Below, in pieces: positions 10,860 to 22,673 of a DNA stretch of 64,000 nt. Location: NCBI RefSeq assembly GCF_022965805.1, contig NC_133110.1:30128668-30192667 (forward strand), in the 5' to 3' direction. The notes under the pieces are model-generated. The model did not search any database. It was not told the DNA's origin and worked only from the letters and a program-made list of their open reading frames with translations. Made by a program: the position numbers and the translations under genes. Each line of letters begins with the position of its first letter. Within the stretch, counting starts at the first letter, position 1. The DNA is from Primulina eburnea (Eukaryota > Streptophyta > Magnoliopsida > Lamiales > Gesneriaceae).

Positions 10860-12709
10860 TGTGGGGACCCGGACGCTAATCAAGTTCTTAATCATCATTG
10901 GGACTAATTAATCAATTAAAACAGGGTCTAATTTTTTTTTTTTAAAATGCGGAACGTAGTGACATACAACATATATACATATCAGTATATAAAATACAAA
11001 TCCTGTATTTCAACATTTATTCAAACTAGGGTTTAAAACTAAAGTCAAGTGTTTAACCCTACATCTAGTCCAAGTCCGGTGCCACCACTCTAATCACGAT
11101 CTAGCTCTTCATCTCCTGGACCCTGATCCTGTCCCACCTGTTGTCAAGTACACATACAGACAAGACAATAGCCGGATAACTCCGGTGAGAATAAATCCCA
11201 GTATAAATCAACGAAACATGCAATCATATAAACAAATATAAAGCATGTAATCAGGTAACAGAATATGTAACCAATCTGAAACATAATCAATATCATGCTG
11301 TCGACAATACTCGTAGATCTACAATTCAGACTAGACTCAATCCTAGTCTAAGGATCCCGGTTTCCAGATGTGGTATTCCTATATCGAATTCCTTAAAGGA
11401 TGGGACCATAATCTCTTTTACTCGATATAACCAGTGCCCTGGTATTCCTATATCGAATTCCGTAATAGAAGAATTCCACTACCCTTTACTCGATATAACC
11501 AAATATGGTGTTCCTATATCGAATTCCGTAATAGATTCCATTACTCGATATAACCAAACATCCAGTGTCCTGACCTAACCGTCAAGGACTGTAGCTCTAT
11601 CGCTAGCATCCTATCTTGTGACATCGTGCAATGTGCCGTGGCGATACCACCACTATCCGGCACTTCTGTCACAAGATAACTCGTCTAATACCTGTCATCT
11701 AAAATCAAGAGAACAAGTATATCATCAATTCAATGCAAATATCAATGCAATAAAGTAAAGTATGTGATTTAGGGAAACTCAAGTCCAAACCGACTCAAGT
11801 CCATCTCCCAATACCACATTGACTTATACCTTTCTTTCGTCGGTGTCTGGCTCAGTCGAATCCTGAACTCACAGCCTGTCTGGCAATGACAATATCAATA
11901 ATCTTATGTCAATATACCACTCGAATCACTAACAATCTGATAAATCTTGATTTAATTCAAAATCAACGGCATAACGGTACAATCTCCATATTCCCGTCAA
12001 TACCATATCACCAGATAACAGTTACAATCCATAACTCATATCCAATACAATCTATAATCAATCCATAATCCAAATCTGTCCGGTATAACTCAATATACCC
12101 TAAAAATTCATAACAATTCCATAATCAGTCCGTTTCTAAATCTGACTTCGATTCTATGATGTCTAATATGTCAAGAACATCATATATGAATCCTATTCAA
12201 TTCTGACAATAGCATAATTTCAAAGCATGTCAAAACGTAGCAAAACTTACGTCCAGTTGTAGCCTACGTTGCCAGGAACTCAATACCGAAGTCGGATTAC
12301 AATTCAGACGGACGGATTTAACACAGCTGAAGTTTGAAGCACAAGCAGCTAAACTTCCCCTTCAGATTTCGATTTCTCTCTTTAAGGATGAAGTTGCACG
12401 TATATATATATATAGACAACTCGCGCATGCATCACAGCAAGTGGCTGTATTTCCGCGCAACACGCAGCACCGCGGGTGCGGTCGCGTAAGCACCGCGGGT
12501 GCGGTCCTGCTTCGGCATTCTTCTCTATTTTCCAGTAGCACCACCGCGGGTGCGGTCCTCCCCTTACCGCGGGTGCGGTCTTGCATGCTCACATTTTCAT
12601 AATTTTATTTCTGAATACATTTCTCGGTGTCTCGATTAATCCCTTCCTAATCACATAAACTGATAAATCAATCATCGTTAATTGCAGTGATTAATTCTCG
12701 GGCATTACA
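10860..12709 (-). repeat. Tek-3 5' LTR
   Basis: 1850 bp, partner of 4126-6007. TATA box at 12401-12414. Four class-alpha U3 sites start at 12469, 12492, 12543 and 12566 (pair spacing 23, pair period 74). A hairpin at 11613-11677 and the tandem repeat at about 11374-11558 match the other LTR. This copy would drive transcription of the element. Confidence 0.93.
12469..12579. promoter_or_regulatory. Tek-3 5' LTR U3 site array, class alpha
   Basis: Two pairs of ACCGCGGGTGCGGT, 55 bp upstream of the TATA box on the minus strand. One pair fewer than in the 3' LTR. Confidence 0.85.
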
Positions 12710-12815
12710 GCTGTAATAATTGAAATTCTTTCATCTTTCCTTCTAGCTGAGTTTCTGATGCATCTATCTGTTCAGATGAAGTACTGCCCTTTTCTGAAAT
12801 TCTTCGAGGCGGTAT
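12710..12815 (-). pseudogene. gag: Tek-2 gag, first fragment with lost start codon
   Basis: The N-terminal gag of Tek-2 reads (Ile)PPRRISEKGSTSS, aligning with the MPPRR start of the other elements. The initiator ATG is ATA here (complement of 12813-12815). No stop occurs before the Tek-3 insertion point, and the frame continues at 4125. The stretch 12816-13129 to its right is the untranslated leader, with nothing else recognisable. Confidence 0.75.
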
Positions 12816-13129
12816 ATCTGATAATCAAACAGATTAGTACATAATCTATACAATCTGTCTCAGCCCTCCTCTGATCATATACCTCTGATCCAGACTCGGT
12901 TCTGATTCAGGCTTAGTAATTACATGCTGCAATCAACTCAGATAACAAACAACATGCAATAGGGAAAGCAATAAATCATGCTAGCACACATTATGCAAGT
13001 CAGCATTGACATAAATCTCATGCTAGCAAGCATATGCAAGGAAGACAATTCAATCTACCCCGCTCATTCTCTACTATCTCATTCTAAAGGATCTATCAAT
13101 TCTGACTATCACAATCTAAGGAACCTATC

Positions 13130-13141
13130 GCTCTGATACCA
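13130..13141 (-). other. Tek-2 primer binding site (tRNA-Met type)
   Basis: TGGTATCAGAGC on the minus strand, five bases from the LTR edge at 13147. Confidence 0.88.
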
Positions 13142-13146
13142 CCTGT

Positions 13147-14376
13147 TGTGGGGACCCGGACTGTGGGGACCCGGACGCTAATCATCTTCTTAATCATCGT
13201 TGGGATTTAATTATCAGTTCTGATAAACAGGGTCTAAAAATTTTTCTTTTTAAAATGTAAATGCGGAAGGTAATGGAATCTAAATAATATACATCTCTGT
13301 ATAAAAACTACATTTCAGTATAAAAGTACAATACTGTACAAACTAGGTCTAAGGTTCAGTTACTAAATTCAAGTAATAAAACCAAATCTATCCAAGTCCG
13401 GAATCACCAATCTAAACTCGTCTTCTCTCATCATCTTCTCGACCCTGATCTTGCCCCACCTGTTGTCATGCACACATACAAAACAAGACAACAGCCGGAT
13501 ACTCCGATGAGAATAAATCCCAGTATAAAACATGGTAAACATGCATATACACAAAGTAAATCATGAATTATTCTATCATGAATAAACTAAAAGCAATAGG
13601 TTTCATAATCTATGAAATCAAATCAAATAAGCATGCAACACAAATCAGTTAAACATGCTACTCAAATCAAATCATAAAAGCATGCTATCATAAATGAAAG
13701 CAATAGCAATGGGTTTCGTAGTCTATGAAACCACATCCATAAACGCATGCAGTTCTAGTCAAATCATGTCTAGACTCGACTCCATGCTGACTCTAGGGAT
13801 CCCGGTGTGAATAAGACGTCAATGGCTGTCACCTACCCTCCCACTCGGGGTGACTGTGCGTCTTATTCCTAGACTTCGTTCTAAGCTGTATCAACGGCTG
13901 CAATAGGAGTCAGAGCTGCTCCTAAGCTGAGATACACCGAACATCTAGAGGTATGACTGTCTGTCAAGACTCTCCTATATGAAATGCAATGCATATAACT
14001 CTATAAACAAAGCATAATCATATCAAAACATAAACATTAATCTAGTATGTGATTTTATTTGGAAACTCAAATAGAATCTTATTTGAGTTGTGTATTCCCG
14101 AATATCACATGAATTATACCTTTGTCGTCCCTGTCTGACGAAGACGATGTCTCGAAGTCGAATCTGTCCATATCAATCTGATAATGACAAATCACATAAA
14201 TACAATATCAGTATATATCTCAGTTCAGAATCTGTTCTGATCAATACTCAACTCGGTATACAATCCGATCCAAGTTAACAATATAACAATGAATCTCAAT
14301 CAATATCATATCTGATCAATCTAAATCAATACTGAATCTGATCAATCTAAATCAACTGATGTTTTGACGGCATAAC
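13147..14376 (-). repeat. Tek-2 LTR, U5/R part
   Basis: The inner (U5) end of the LTR starts with a direct duplication of the 15-bp terminal sequence TGTGGGGACCCGGAC (13147-13161 and 13162-13176). R-U5 is shared with LTRs S-2 and S-3. The LTR is cut at 14376 by solo LTR S-1 and resumes at 15460. Confidence 0.85.
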
Positions 14377-15454
14377 TGATACGAATCTATTCAGCCACTA
14401 TGCGTTCCAAGAACCATACCCGAGAGGGCGATTGAAGATGTTGAATTTCACCTTTCATTCAAACAATGAAGGCTTGGAAATCAGGCTCGAGGGGTTCGGG
14501 TTGCATCACCATCAAGTTGAGGATGAATTGGAAGTTTGCACCTTAGCGCGTAAGTGGTGGAGATCAACAATTAATATAATGAAGGAATCCCGAACAACTA
14601 AGCATATGAGTGCAAAATGGCCCGAGAGAAGCAGTGCAACAGCACGCGCTAGCGCAGATGTGCAGAAGCATCAGCATGCGCTAGCGCAGATGTGCAGAAC
14701 TGTGCGCACGACAGAAGCAGTGCAGCAGCGTGGGCTAGCGCAGAGTAGAACATCCCGTGCACCGGCGCCAGAAGCAGCGCGCCCGCGCGCACTAGGCAGA
14801 ACCGCGCGCGCGCCAGCGCCAGAAGTAGCGCGCCCGCGCGCGCCAGTCCGCGCGCCCGCGCCAGATGTGGTGCCACCGCGCGCCGGGTACTGCAGAAATG
14901 CAGTATAGCGCGCGCCCCCGCGCGTGATCCGGCGCTACCGCGTGCCCAGGGAAGAAACAAGGCAGAATCTCACGCGCCCCCGCGCGTAATCTCGCGCTGC
15001 CGCGCGCACTTCCGTGTCAAATTTGCTAGTTACTTTATTTTAATGCTTTTACACTACTTTTTATGGGTTGTATCAATTATTTAAACCTGGTAATGACCAA
15101 GAACGAGACACAATTCAGATGAATGATAATTATTGAGTTTTATCTCAACTTTGAAGGCATGGATTTGTTCTTCACAACATAAATCAAACTTATCAAAGAT
15201 TTTATCTTTGTGGCGTTTGTCGATTGTTTCTCGCACGGATTGTCATAGGCATCGTTCTTTGAAGGTTCGTTCTTGATTCAATTGTTATCCTCGTTGATGT
15301 TTGTTGCTAAGAATTAATTTCTTAGAGGTGAATATCACACATCGTTACTTGTTTCAAAAGATCGGGACAACACAATCGATCCTTGTTTGTTATTGAGTTG
15401 AGGGTGCGATTTCGATAATCGTGTTTGCTTCTCATCGTACTTGGATTCGTATCA
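14377..15454. mobile_element. S-1: solo LTR of an unidentified element
   Basis: A 1078-bp block begins TGATACGAATC and ends GATTCGTATCA, an 11-bp terminal inverted repeat with canonical TG and CA ends. It is flanked by the 5-bp duplication ataac (14372-14376 and 15455-15459). There is no coding sequence, primer site or polypurine tract inside, so a solo LTR is the simplest reading, probably from another Ty3/gypsy lineage such as Tat. It holds a GC-rich stretch (14641-15010) with three GCGCTAGCGC-type palindromes and runs of GCGCGCCCGCGCGC. That stretch is similar in spirit to the arrays elsewhere but without their regular pairing. A small DNA transposon is less likely given the size and the 5-bp duplication. 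Confidence 0.75.
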
Positions 15455-15459
15455 ATAAC

Positions 15460-16000
15460 AATACAATCTGAATAACCCCGTCAATCTCAACATAACAGAT
15501 ATAATACTAGAACTCATAATCAATACTTATATAACTCATAATCTCAACGATAACACAAATCTGATATCGAATCTCCGTCAATATCTATTAAAAATCATAA
15601 CAATTACAGGAACAGTCTTTTCTTTAATCTGTCTTCAATTCTACAATGTCTACGGTAGTAGAACCATCATATCTGAATCATATTCAATTCTGACCACAGC
15701 ATAAATTCAAATCATGTCTAAACATAACAAAACATACGTCCAGTTGTAGCCTGCGTTAATAGGAACACAGTACTGAAGTCGGATTCAAAATCAGACGGGT
15801 GGATTTCTCACAATCAGACGGGTGGATTCAAAAATCAGACGGGTGGATTCAAAATCAGACGGGTGGATTTCACTACTTTTCTGAAGCTTTTCTCGATCTT
15901 CGTTTCTGCCTTATGAGGGGATTAAGGCTTGTAATGTATATATGTATATACACGTTGCATGTCAAGCTACGTGTCATCTTTTTTTTTTCACCATTTCCAG
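15460..16000 (-). repeat. Tek-2 LTR, middle part with TATA box
   Basis: Continuation of the Tek-2 LTR. It contains a 22-bp tandem repeat at 15792-15871 and a TATA region (tatatatgtatata, 15937-15950). It is cut at 16000 by Tek-4, with target duplication tccag at 15996-16000. Confidence 0.85.
15792..15871. repeat. Short tandem repeat in Tek-2 LTR
   Basis: Four near-identical units of about 20-24 bp carrying ATCAGACGGGTGGATT. The related LTRs of Tek-3 and Tek-6 have only one such unit here, so this is a local expansion. Confidence 0.8.
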
Positions 16001-16096
16001 TGTAATGCCCAAGATTCTGGTAGATAGTTGAATACGAAACGCAAGAACAGACGGGGCGAAACGATGCGATAAAATATGAAATGTTAGCTGTGCAAG

Positions 16097-16258
16097 ACCG
16101 CACCCGCGGTGCAATGAGCAGAAAATGAGTGAATTCCCGTAGCCACACCGCACCCGCGGTATTTACATGACCGCACCCGCGGTCATCACTTGTGAAAAAT
16201 AAAAAGTTCTGCCGAAGCCATAGCGCACCCGCGCTCCTAGCATTACCGCACCCGCGGT
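16097..16258. promoter_or_regulatory. Tek-4 5' LTR U3 site array, class alpha
   Basis: Copies of ACCGCACCCGCGGT at 16097, 16147, 16170 and 16245, plus a variant (AGCGCACCCGCGCT) at about 16222. The first pair has lost one site and its spacer relative to the 3' LTR, a 23-bp deletion. Confidence 0.85.
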
Positions 16259-16307
16259 GATGCCTCCGAGAAATCCACCTTTGTTCTCAGCTTGACACAT
16301 GGCAGGG

Positions 16308-16316
16308 TATATATAT
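16308..16316 (+). promoter_or_regulatory. Tek-4 LTR TATA box
   Basis: TATATATAT preceded by GGCAGGG, 50 bp downstream of the last array site. The start of transcription (and of R) is inferred to be some 30 bp further on. Confidence 0.7.
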
Positions 16317-17799
16317 GGAATGGTGCTGACTCGTGTTTTCTTCATTTCCAGCACAGAGAATCGAGACTTTCTCTAAGGATCCTCAAGTTTTCTTCAAGGT
16401 TTGAGGTAAGATATCTCAAGAGTTAGCCATCCAAATTATAATCCGAGTTGAGATTCTTGTTCCTTGCGTCGAAGGCTTTGAAAGGGTATACTTTTTTATT
16501 CAGTTCTAACATGTTTCAAGAAATTCATGTAAGGAAAATTCTATTATGACTATAATTAGATATTCTAGTAAGGATTATGAGGTTATAATCGAAACTAGAA
16601 CAAAGAAAGGATGTCGTATACATTTCTTATGAATTTCAGCATGTTTAGGAATAAAAGATATCGATTTTGAATATGGTGTTATGCATTTGATTTGAGTATG
16701 AGTTGAGGATGATATAGTGTTGATATTTATTGAGATTGGACTGACCGGTATTAAGAATATACGTCGTTATGCCGTCAAATTGTATCGAGATCACGTAGTG
16801 ACTTGGATATGTGTTGATTAGATAAGAGATTGATAGATTTTGTATCAACATTTCCATTTCAGATTCAGTTTGGCGACCGTGACAGCGATTGTGCGACAAA
16901 AGGTATAGTACATGTTTTGTTTGGGGAATCACGACTCAAATGAGATTTATTTGAGTTGCCCAACCAAAATCACATACTTATTTTATTGTTTATATCTAGA
17001 TATGATTATGATTGTTTATAGATTTGTTTATAGAACTTGTATACAAATCTTACTATGCTTTGTTTACAGATCATGTGGCATTGCATTAGAATGATTATGC
17101 TTGTTTAAAGATTGTGTATTCATGCATTAAGATAGGACAGTCTAGAGATCAGGCAGACTACTAGACGTTCGGCGATATCACAGCTTAGGGGAAGATCACC
17201 GCCCCTATTGTAGACGCGGATACAGATCAGGCCGAAGTCTAGGAATAAGACGGACCGCACCTCGATTGGGAGGGTAGGTGACAGACAGTGCCGTCTTATT
17301 CACAACGGGATCCCTAGAGTTCTAGTCGAGTCGAGTCTAGACATGATTAGATTCGCATTGCATGATTATATATGAATGACATTCATATTAGCATGTTTCA
17401 TATTTTAGATTGTTTGACTGCATGTATACATGTTTATACTGGGATTTGTTCTCATCGGTTTTCCGGCTGTTGTTATGTCTGTATGTGTGCATAACAACAG
17501 GTGGGGCAGGATCTGGGTCGAGACAGAGATGATCGTGTTAGCGTGGAGATCACGGGCGTAGCAGATGGACCAGTAGTTGTCTTTTATTATGTACTGTCTT
17601 TTAATACTGGTTAGTTGAGGACATACAGAATAAGACATGTATTGTATATTGTATGTTGTAAATTAAAGTAAGAAGTTATGTTTGTTTGTTTACATTGGAG
17701 TTAATGTAAAAGCGAAAAAAAATTTGACCCACTTTTTAAATAATATTGATCCATTTAATCCCAAGAAAAAAGAATTAGAGCCCGGGTCCCCACAACAGG

Positions 17800-17811
17800 T
17801 GGTATCAGAGC
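17800..17811 (+). other. Tek-4 primer binding site (tRNA-Met type)
   Basis: TGGTATCAGAGC, five bases after the LTR end at 17794. The leader from here to the gag start (17812-18040) shows nothing else recognisable. Confidence 0.92.
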
Positions 17812-18040
17812 GAGAGTTCCTTTAGATTGAGATAAGATAGAATGAGCGGGGTAGATGGAGTCTTCTTCTTTGCTTTATGATGTGCTAGCATGATTATTGC
17901 TTTCCTTATTACATGTTGTTATTTGATTTCGTTCAGCATGTGATTGACTGAATCAGAACTGATTCTAGATCGGAGGTAACTGACTAGAGGATGGCTGAGA
18001 CAGTTGTATATTTTGTTACTAATCCGTTGGTTTATTAGAT

Positions 18041-21000
18041 ATGCCTCCTAGAAGAGCAGCCGTACCTCTACGACCAGCAGCGCCAGAACAGGGGAGCACA
18101 TCCGGAGATCCTATGGATGTTACGGCGACCCCTATGGAGACGTTGCTGAAGCGATTCCAATCCTTTCGACCTCCCACATTAAAAGGTACCGAGAATGCCA
18201 TCGAGTGCGAAAGTTGGCTTGAGGACATTGAAATGTTATTCGACTCTTTGGAGTACAGTGACGAGAAGAGAATAAAGCTAAATGGCCATCAATTGCAAGA
18301 TATAGCCAAGAATTGGTGGTTGAACATTAGGAGAGCTTTAGAGCAGCGGGGTACCGAGATTACTTGGAAGGTATTCAAGACGGAGTTCTATCAGCGTTTC
18401 TTTCCCATCTCCTATCGCAAGGATAAAGGTGCAGAATTTGCCAATCTAAGGCAAGGGCCACTGAACATTGAGGAGTATGTTGCCAAATTCTCTTCTTTGC
18501 TTCGTTTTGCACCCCATGTTTCAGGTAGTGACGAGGCGGTGGCGGACCAATTCATAAATGGCTTGAACCCGGACATCTTTACCTTGGTAAACACGGGAAG
18601 ACCAAATAACTTTGCGGATGCATTGAATCGAGCCAAGGGTGCAGAAGCGGGATTGTTGAGACAGCGGAGTGCTCCTTATGTTGCTCTGATACCGAGACCA
18701 CCAGCACCTACCATTCCTCCTCCTTCTAGATTTGAAAGCGGCGGTAGTAGCAGTGGCAGAAAGGAACAGCTGAAGGCGAAAGGGAAACAGTTTAAAAGAC
18801 CTGGGAGCAGCTCTTCAAGCTCCAGTGAATCAAGACAGACTGGTTTTGATCAGAGTACCAGGTATTCAGGTGTTTATTGTAGTTCCTGTGGAGGAAAACA
18901 TGCGACTGAACAGTGCCAGGGAGTTACAGGCCGATGCAACATTTGTAGGCAACCGGGGCATTTTGCCAAAGTTTGCCCACAGAGGAGTGTACAGCCAGCC
19001 CAGAGTGGATGAGCATCCGGGCCAGTACCTCAGTTTGAGCGGCAGGCATCATCAGTTCACTCTTTCCAGCCTCCACCAGCACCGACTCAACCCAGAGCTC
19101 GAGGAAGTCAGACAGTGAGTCAACCTCCGAGGCAACAGGCTCAAGTGTTTGCATTGACAGAAGAGCAAGCACAAGATGCACCAGATGATGTTATAGCAGG
19201 TAACTGCTCTCTTTATGGTTATCCTGCTTATATCTTGATAGATACAGGTGCATCGCATACATTCATTTCGGAGCGATTTGCATTGTTGCATTCATTTCCT
19301 GTTGAGTCTTTGTTAGAGGTTGTATCTATTAATTTTCCGTTGGGAAGTGGATTAATATCTGTAACTACGGTTAAACATTGCATTCTACAGTTTGAGGGGC
19401 ATGAGATTGACCTAGATTGTATAGTATTGGGTCTAGCTGATTTTGATTGTATAGTCGGTATTGACATGCTAACGAAGTACAGAGCTACTGTGGATTGTTT
19501 CCGCAAGATTGTCAGATTCAGACCCGAGATGACAGACGAGTGGAAATTCTACGGGAAGGGTTCCAGATCTCGGATTCCCTTGATTTCGGCTCTTACTATG
19601 AACAGATTGTTACAAAAAGGAGCAGATGGTTTCTTTATTTATGCTGTAGATATGCAGAAGTCGAGCCTGTCATTGGCGGATTTGCCAGTAGTACGGGAAT
19701 TTGCAGATATTTTTCCAGATGAGATCCCAGGATTACCTCCGGTGCGAGAGGTAGATTTTAGTATTGATCTTGTACCAGGTACCGTCCCTATTTCGAGAGC
19801 TCCGTATAGGATGGCACCCATCGAACTAAAAGAATTGAAAGCACAGTTAGAAGATCTTCTGGCCAAGGGATATATCAGACCTAGTGTATCTCCTTGGGGC
19901 GCTCCGGTGCTGTTTGTGCGAAAGAAAGACGGTTCGATGCGATTATGTATAGACTACCGGCAACTGAATAAGGCAACGATCAAGAATAAATATCCTTTGC
20001 CTAGAATTGACGATCTATTTGATCAGTTGCAGGGATCCTCTGTCTATTCTAAGATTGATTTACGTTCTGGGTATCATCAGCTCAGAGTTCGAGATGTAGA
20101 TATACCGAAGACAGCATTTCGAACCAGGTATGGACATTACGAATTTATTGTCATGCCTTTTGGTTTAACAAATGCTCCAGCGGTATTTATGGGCTTGATG
20201 AATCAAGTGTTTCAGAAATATTTGGATGAATTTGTCATTGTTTTCATCGATGATATTTTGGTGTATTCGAAGAACAGAAATGAGCATGCAGAGCATCTCA
20301 GAATCGTTTTGCAGACGTTGAGAAACGAGCGACTGTATGCTAAATTGTCAAAGTGTGAGTTTTGGCTGAATCGAGTTGTATTCTTGGGGCATATCATTTC
20401 TGGAGATGGTATTTCTGTAGATCCGAGTAAAGTGGAAGCTGTGATCAGTTGGTCGAGACCGACTTCTGTGCCAGAAATACGCAGTTTCATGGGCTTAGCC
20501 GGATACTACAGAAGATTTATCAAAGATTTCTCCAGTATTGCAAAGCCAATCACTCAATTGACGCAAAAGAATGCACCATTTATCTGGTCAGAGGAGTGCG
20601 AGTCTAGCTTTCTAGAGTTGAAGAAAAGGCTGACTAGTGCTCCAGTACTGACGATACCTTCAGGTACGGGTGATTTTGTTGTGTATTGTGATGCTTCTCA
20701 TAGAGGTTTGGGATGTGTTCTTATGCAGCGAGGCCATGTGATCGCATACGCCTCGAGACAATTGAAGCCACATGAAGTTCGATACCCCATTCATGATCTG
20801 GAATTGGCGGCTATCGTATTTGCATTAAAGATTTGGCGTCATTATCTCTACGGCGAGAAATTTGAGATCTTTTCCGATCACAAGAGCCTAAAGTACCTAT
20901 TCTCTCAATCAGAATTGAACATGAGGCAGCGTAGATGGCTTGATTTGTTAAAAGATTTTGATTGTGAAATCAAATTTTATCCAGGAAAGTCAAATGCAGC

Positions 21001-22573
21001 AGCAGATGCCTTGAGTCGAAAGGTATGTACCTTGTCCTTATCGACGATAGGTGTTACAAAACTCGTTGAAAATTGCTGTTTCTCTGGACTAGAATTTGAT
21101 ACAGATAGGAGACCACTACGACTTGCTGCTATTCAAGTTGAGCCAGATTTGATCATGAAGATCAAAGAAGCACAGAGAAGAGATCAGAACGTGCAAAGAT
21201 CGATTCAAATGGTCAGATCAGGGCATATGTCAGAATATCAGGTACATGATCATGTGCTGTACGTGAATAACCGTCTTGTTGTACCAGATGTTGCCGAGTT
21301 GAAACAGCAGATTCTGTCAGAGGCACATCGTAGTCGGTTCAGTATTCATCCTGGTGGCAGGAAGATGTACAATGACTTGAAGACACAGTTCTGGTGGAAA
21401 CAGATGAAGTCAGACATTGCCGAATTTGTGTCTAAGTGCTTGAATTGCCAACAGGTGAAGGCTGAGAGAAAGAAGCCTGGAGGTTTACTTCAGAGTTTAG
21501 CCATTCCAGAATGGAAATGGGATCACATTTCCATGGATTTTGTGACGAAGTTACCTCGATCATCCAGAGGCTGCGATGCGATTTGGGTCATTATTGACAG
21601 ATTGACCAAATCTGCTTGTTTCATTCCGTACCGAATGACGTATAGACAAGATCAGATGGCGGAGATATATATTCGAGAGGTAGTCAGATTGCATGGAGTG
21701 CCGAAGTCTATCGTATCAGATCGTGATCCACGATTCACTTCTCACTTCTGGCACAGTTTACAGCAGGCGTTGGGTACGACATTACACCTGAGTACTGCTT
21801 ATCACCCTCAGACAGACGGACAGTCAGAACGGACTATCCAGACTTTAGAGGATATGTTGAGAGCCGTAGTGCTAGATTTTGGCATTAGTTGGCAAGATTC
21901 CCTACCTCTTTGCGAATTTTCTTACAATAATAGCTATCAGACGAGCATCGAGATGGCACCGTTTGAAGCTTTGTATGGCAAGAAGTGCAGATCTCCGCTA
22001 TATTGGGATGATATCTCAGAAGTACCAGAACTAGGGCCAGACATGATTCGTGACATGACTGAGAAAGTGAAAGTTATTCAGAAAAGAATGAAGACAACAC
22101 AGGATAGACAAGCGAAATACGCCAATGTCAGACGTAGACCGTTGGTATTCGAGCAAGGAGACAGAGTATTCTTGAAGATTTCTCCTTTCCGAGGCGTTGT
22201 TAGATTTGGCAAACGAGGGAAGCTGTCTTCTAGATACGTCGGTCCTTACGAAATTCTTGAAAAGATTGGCGATAAAGCTTATAGACTTGCTCTTCCTCCT
22301 TCTCTATCCGGAATACATGACGTGTTTCATGTATCAATGTTGCGAAGATATATGCCAGATATTTCTCATGTCATTCAACCCGACGAAGCTGAACTTGATC
22401 AGACTTTGAGCTATGTGGAACAACCGATACAGATTCTTGATCGGAAAGATAAGCAGCTCAGAACGAAGATTATTCCACTTGTGAAGGTTCAGTGGAGTCG
22501 TCATGGTGTCGAAGAAGCGACTTGGGAAACAGAAGCATATATGCGCCAGAAACATCCCAAGTTATTTCAATAA
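18041..22573 (+). pseudogene. gag-pol: Tek-4 gag-pol polyprotein, one in-frame TGA
   Basis: The polyprotein of 1510 residues starts at MPPRRAAVP. Gag ends with a zinc knuckle (CNICRQPGHFAKVC, from residue about 299). The protease DTGAS starts at about 401, the reverse transcriptase FIDD aspartate is near 737, and the RNase H CDAS aspartate near 884. The integrase acidic residues are at about 1166 (SMDF), 1227 (SDRD) and 1263 (GQSERT), giving D-X60-D-X35-E. The GPY/F-type module and a chromodomain end at KHPKLFQ. A TGA at 19010-19012 interrupts the frame just after the zinc knuckle, and the same frame continues beyond it. Tek-1, Tek-3 and Tek-6 have no stop at this codon, so it reads as a mutation (AGA to TGA) and not programmed readthrough. 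Confidence 0.93.
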
Positions 22574-22657
22574 TGTAAGTATTTGTTTAGTTTTGATGTG
22601 ATTACTTTTATACTTGCATTGATAGAATGACATGCGATTTCGAGGATGAAATCATTT

Positions 22658-22673
22658 CTTAGAGGGGGAGAAA
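22658..22673 (+). other. Tek-4 polypurine tract
   Basis: CTTAGAGGGGGAGAAA immediately before the 3' LTR start TGTAATG at 22674. Confidence 0.88.

Larger units (their letters stand above)
4126..12709 (-). mobile_element. Tek-3: full-length Ty3/gypsy chromovirus (Tekay-like)
   Basis: A complete element with LTRs at 4126-6007 and 10860-12709. It is flanked by the 5-bp target duplication gctgt (4121-4125 and 12710-12714) and inserted in Tek-2 gag. Order on the minus strand is LTR, primer site, gag-pol, polypurine tract, LTR. By eye the LTRs differ at roughly 14 positions plus copy-number indels, which suggests a fairly recent insertion. Two in-frame stops break gag-pol. Coding sequence and R-U5 are closest to Tek-6. 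Confidence 0.95.
16001..17794 (+). repeat. Tek-4 5' LTR
   Basis: 1794 bp from TGTAATGCCCAAGATT to GGGTCCCCACA. U3 holds five class-alpha sites (16097-16258), followed 50 bp later by a TATA box at 16308-16316. An R-U5 hairpin with arms GAATAAGACGG (17243-17253) and CCGTCTTATTC (17291-17301) lies in the transcribed part. Confidence 0.94.

Noticed and set aside
14432..14960. Long GC-rich open frames on both strands in S-1
   Set aside because: Open on both strands because of GCGCGCCC-type repeats, with no family resemblance; part of a solo LTR.
19010..19012. TGA between gag and protease in Tek-4 as a programmed readthrough stop
   Set aside because: Tek-1, Tek-3, Tek-6 and Tek-7 have a continuous frame at this place, and Tek-1 has a different stop nearby, so the TGA is a private mutation.
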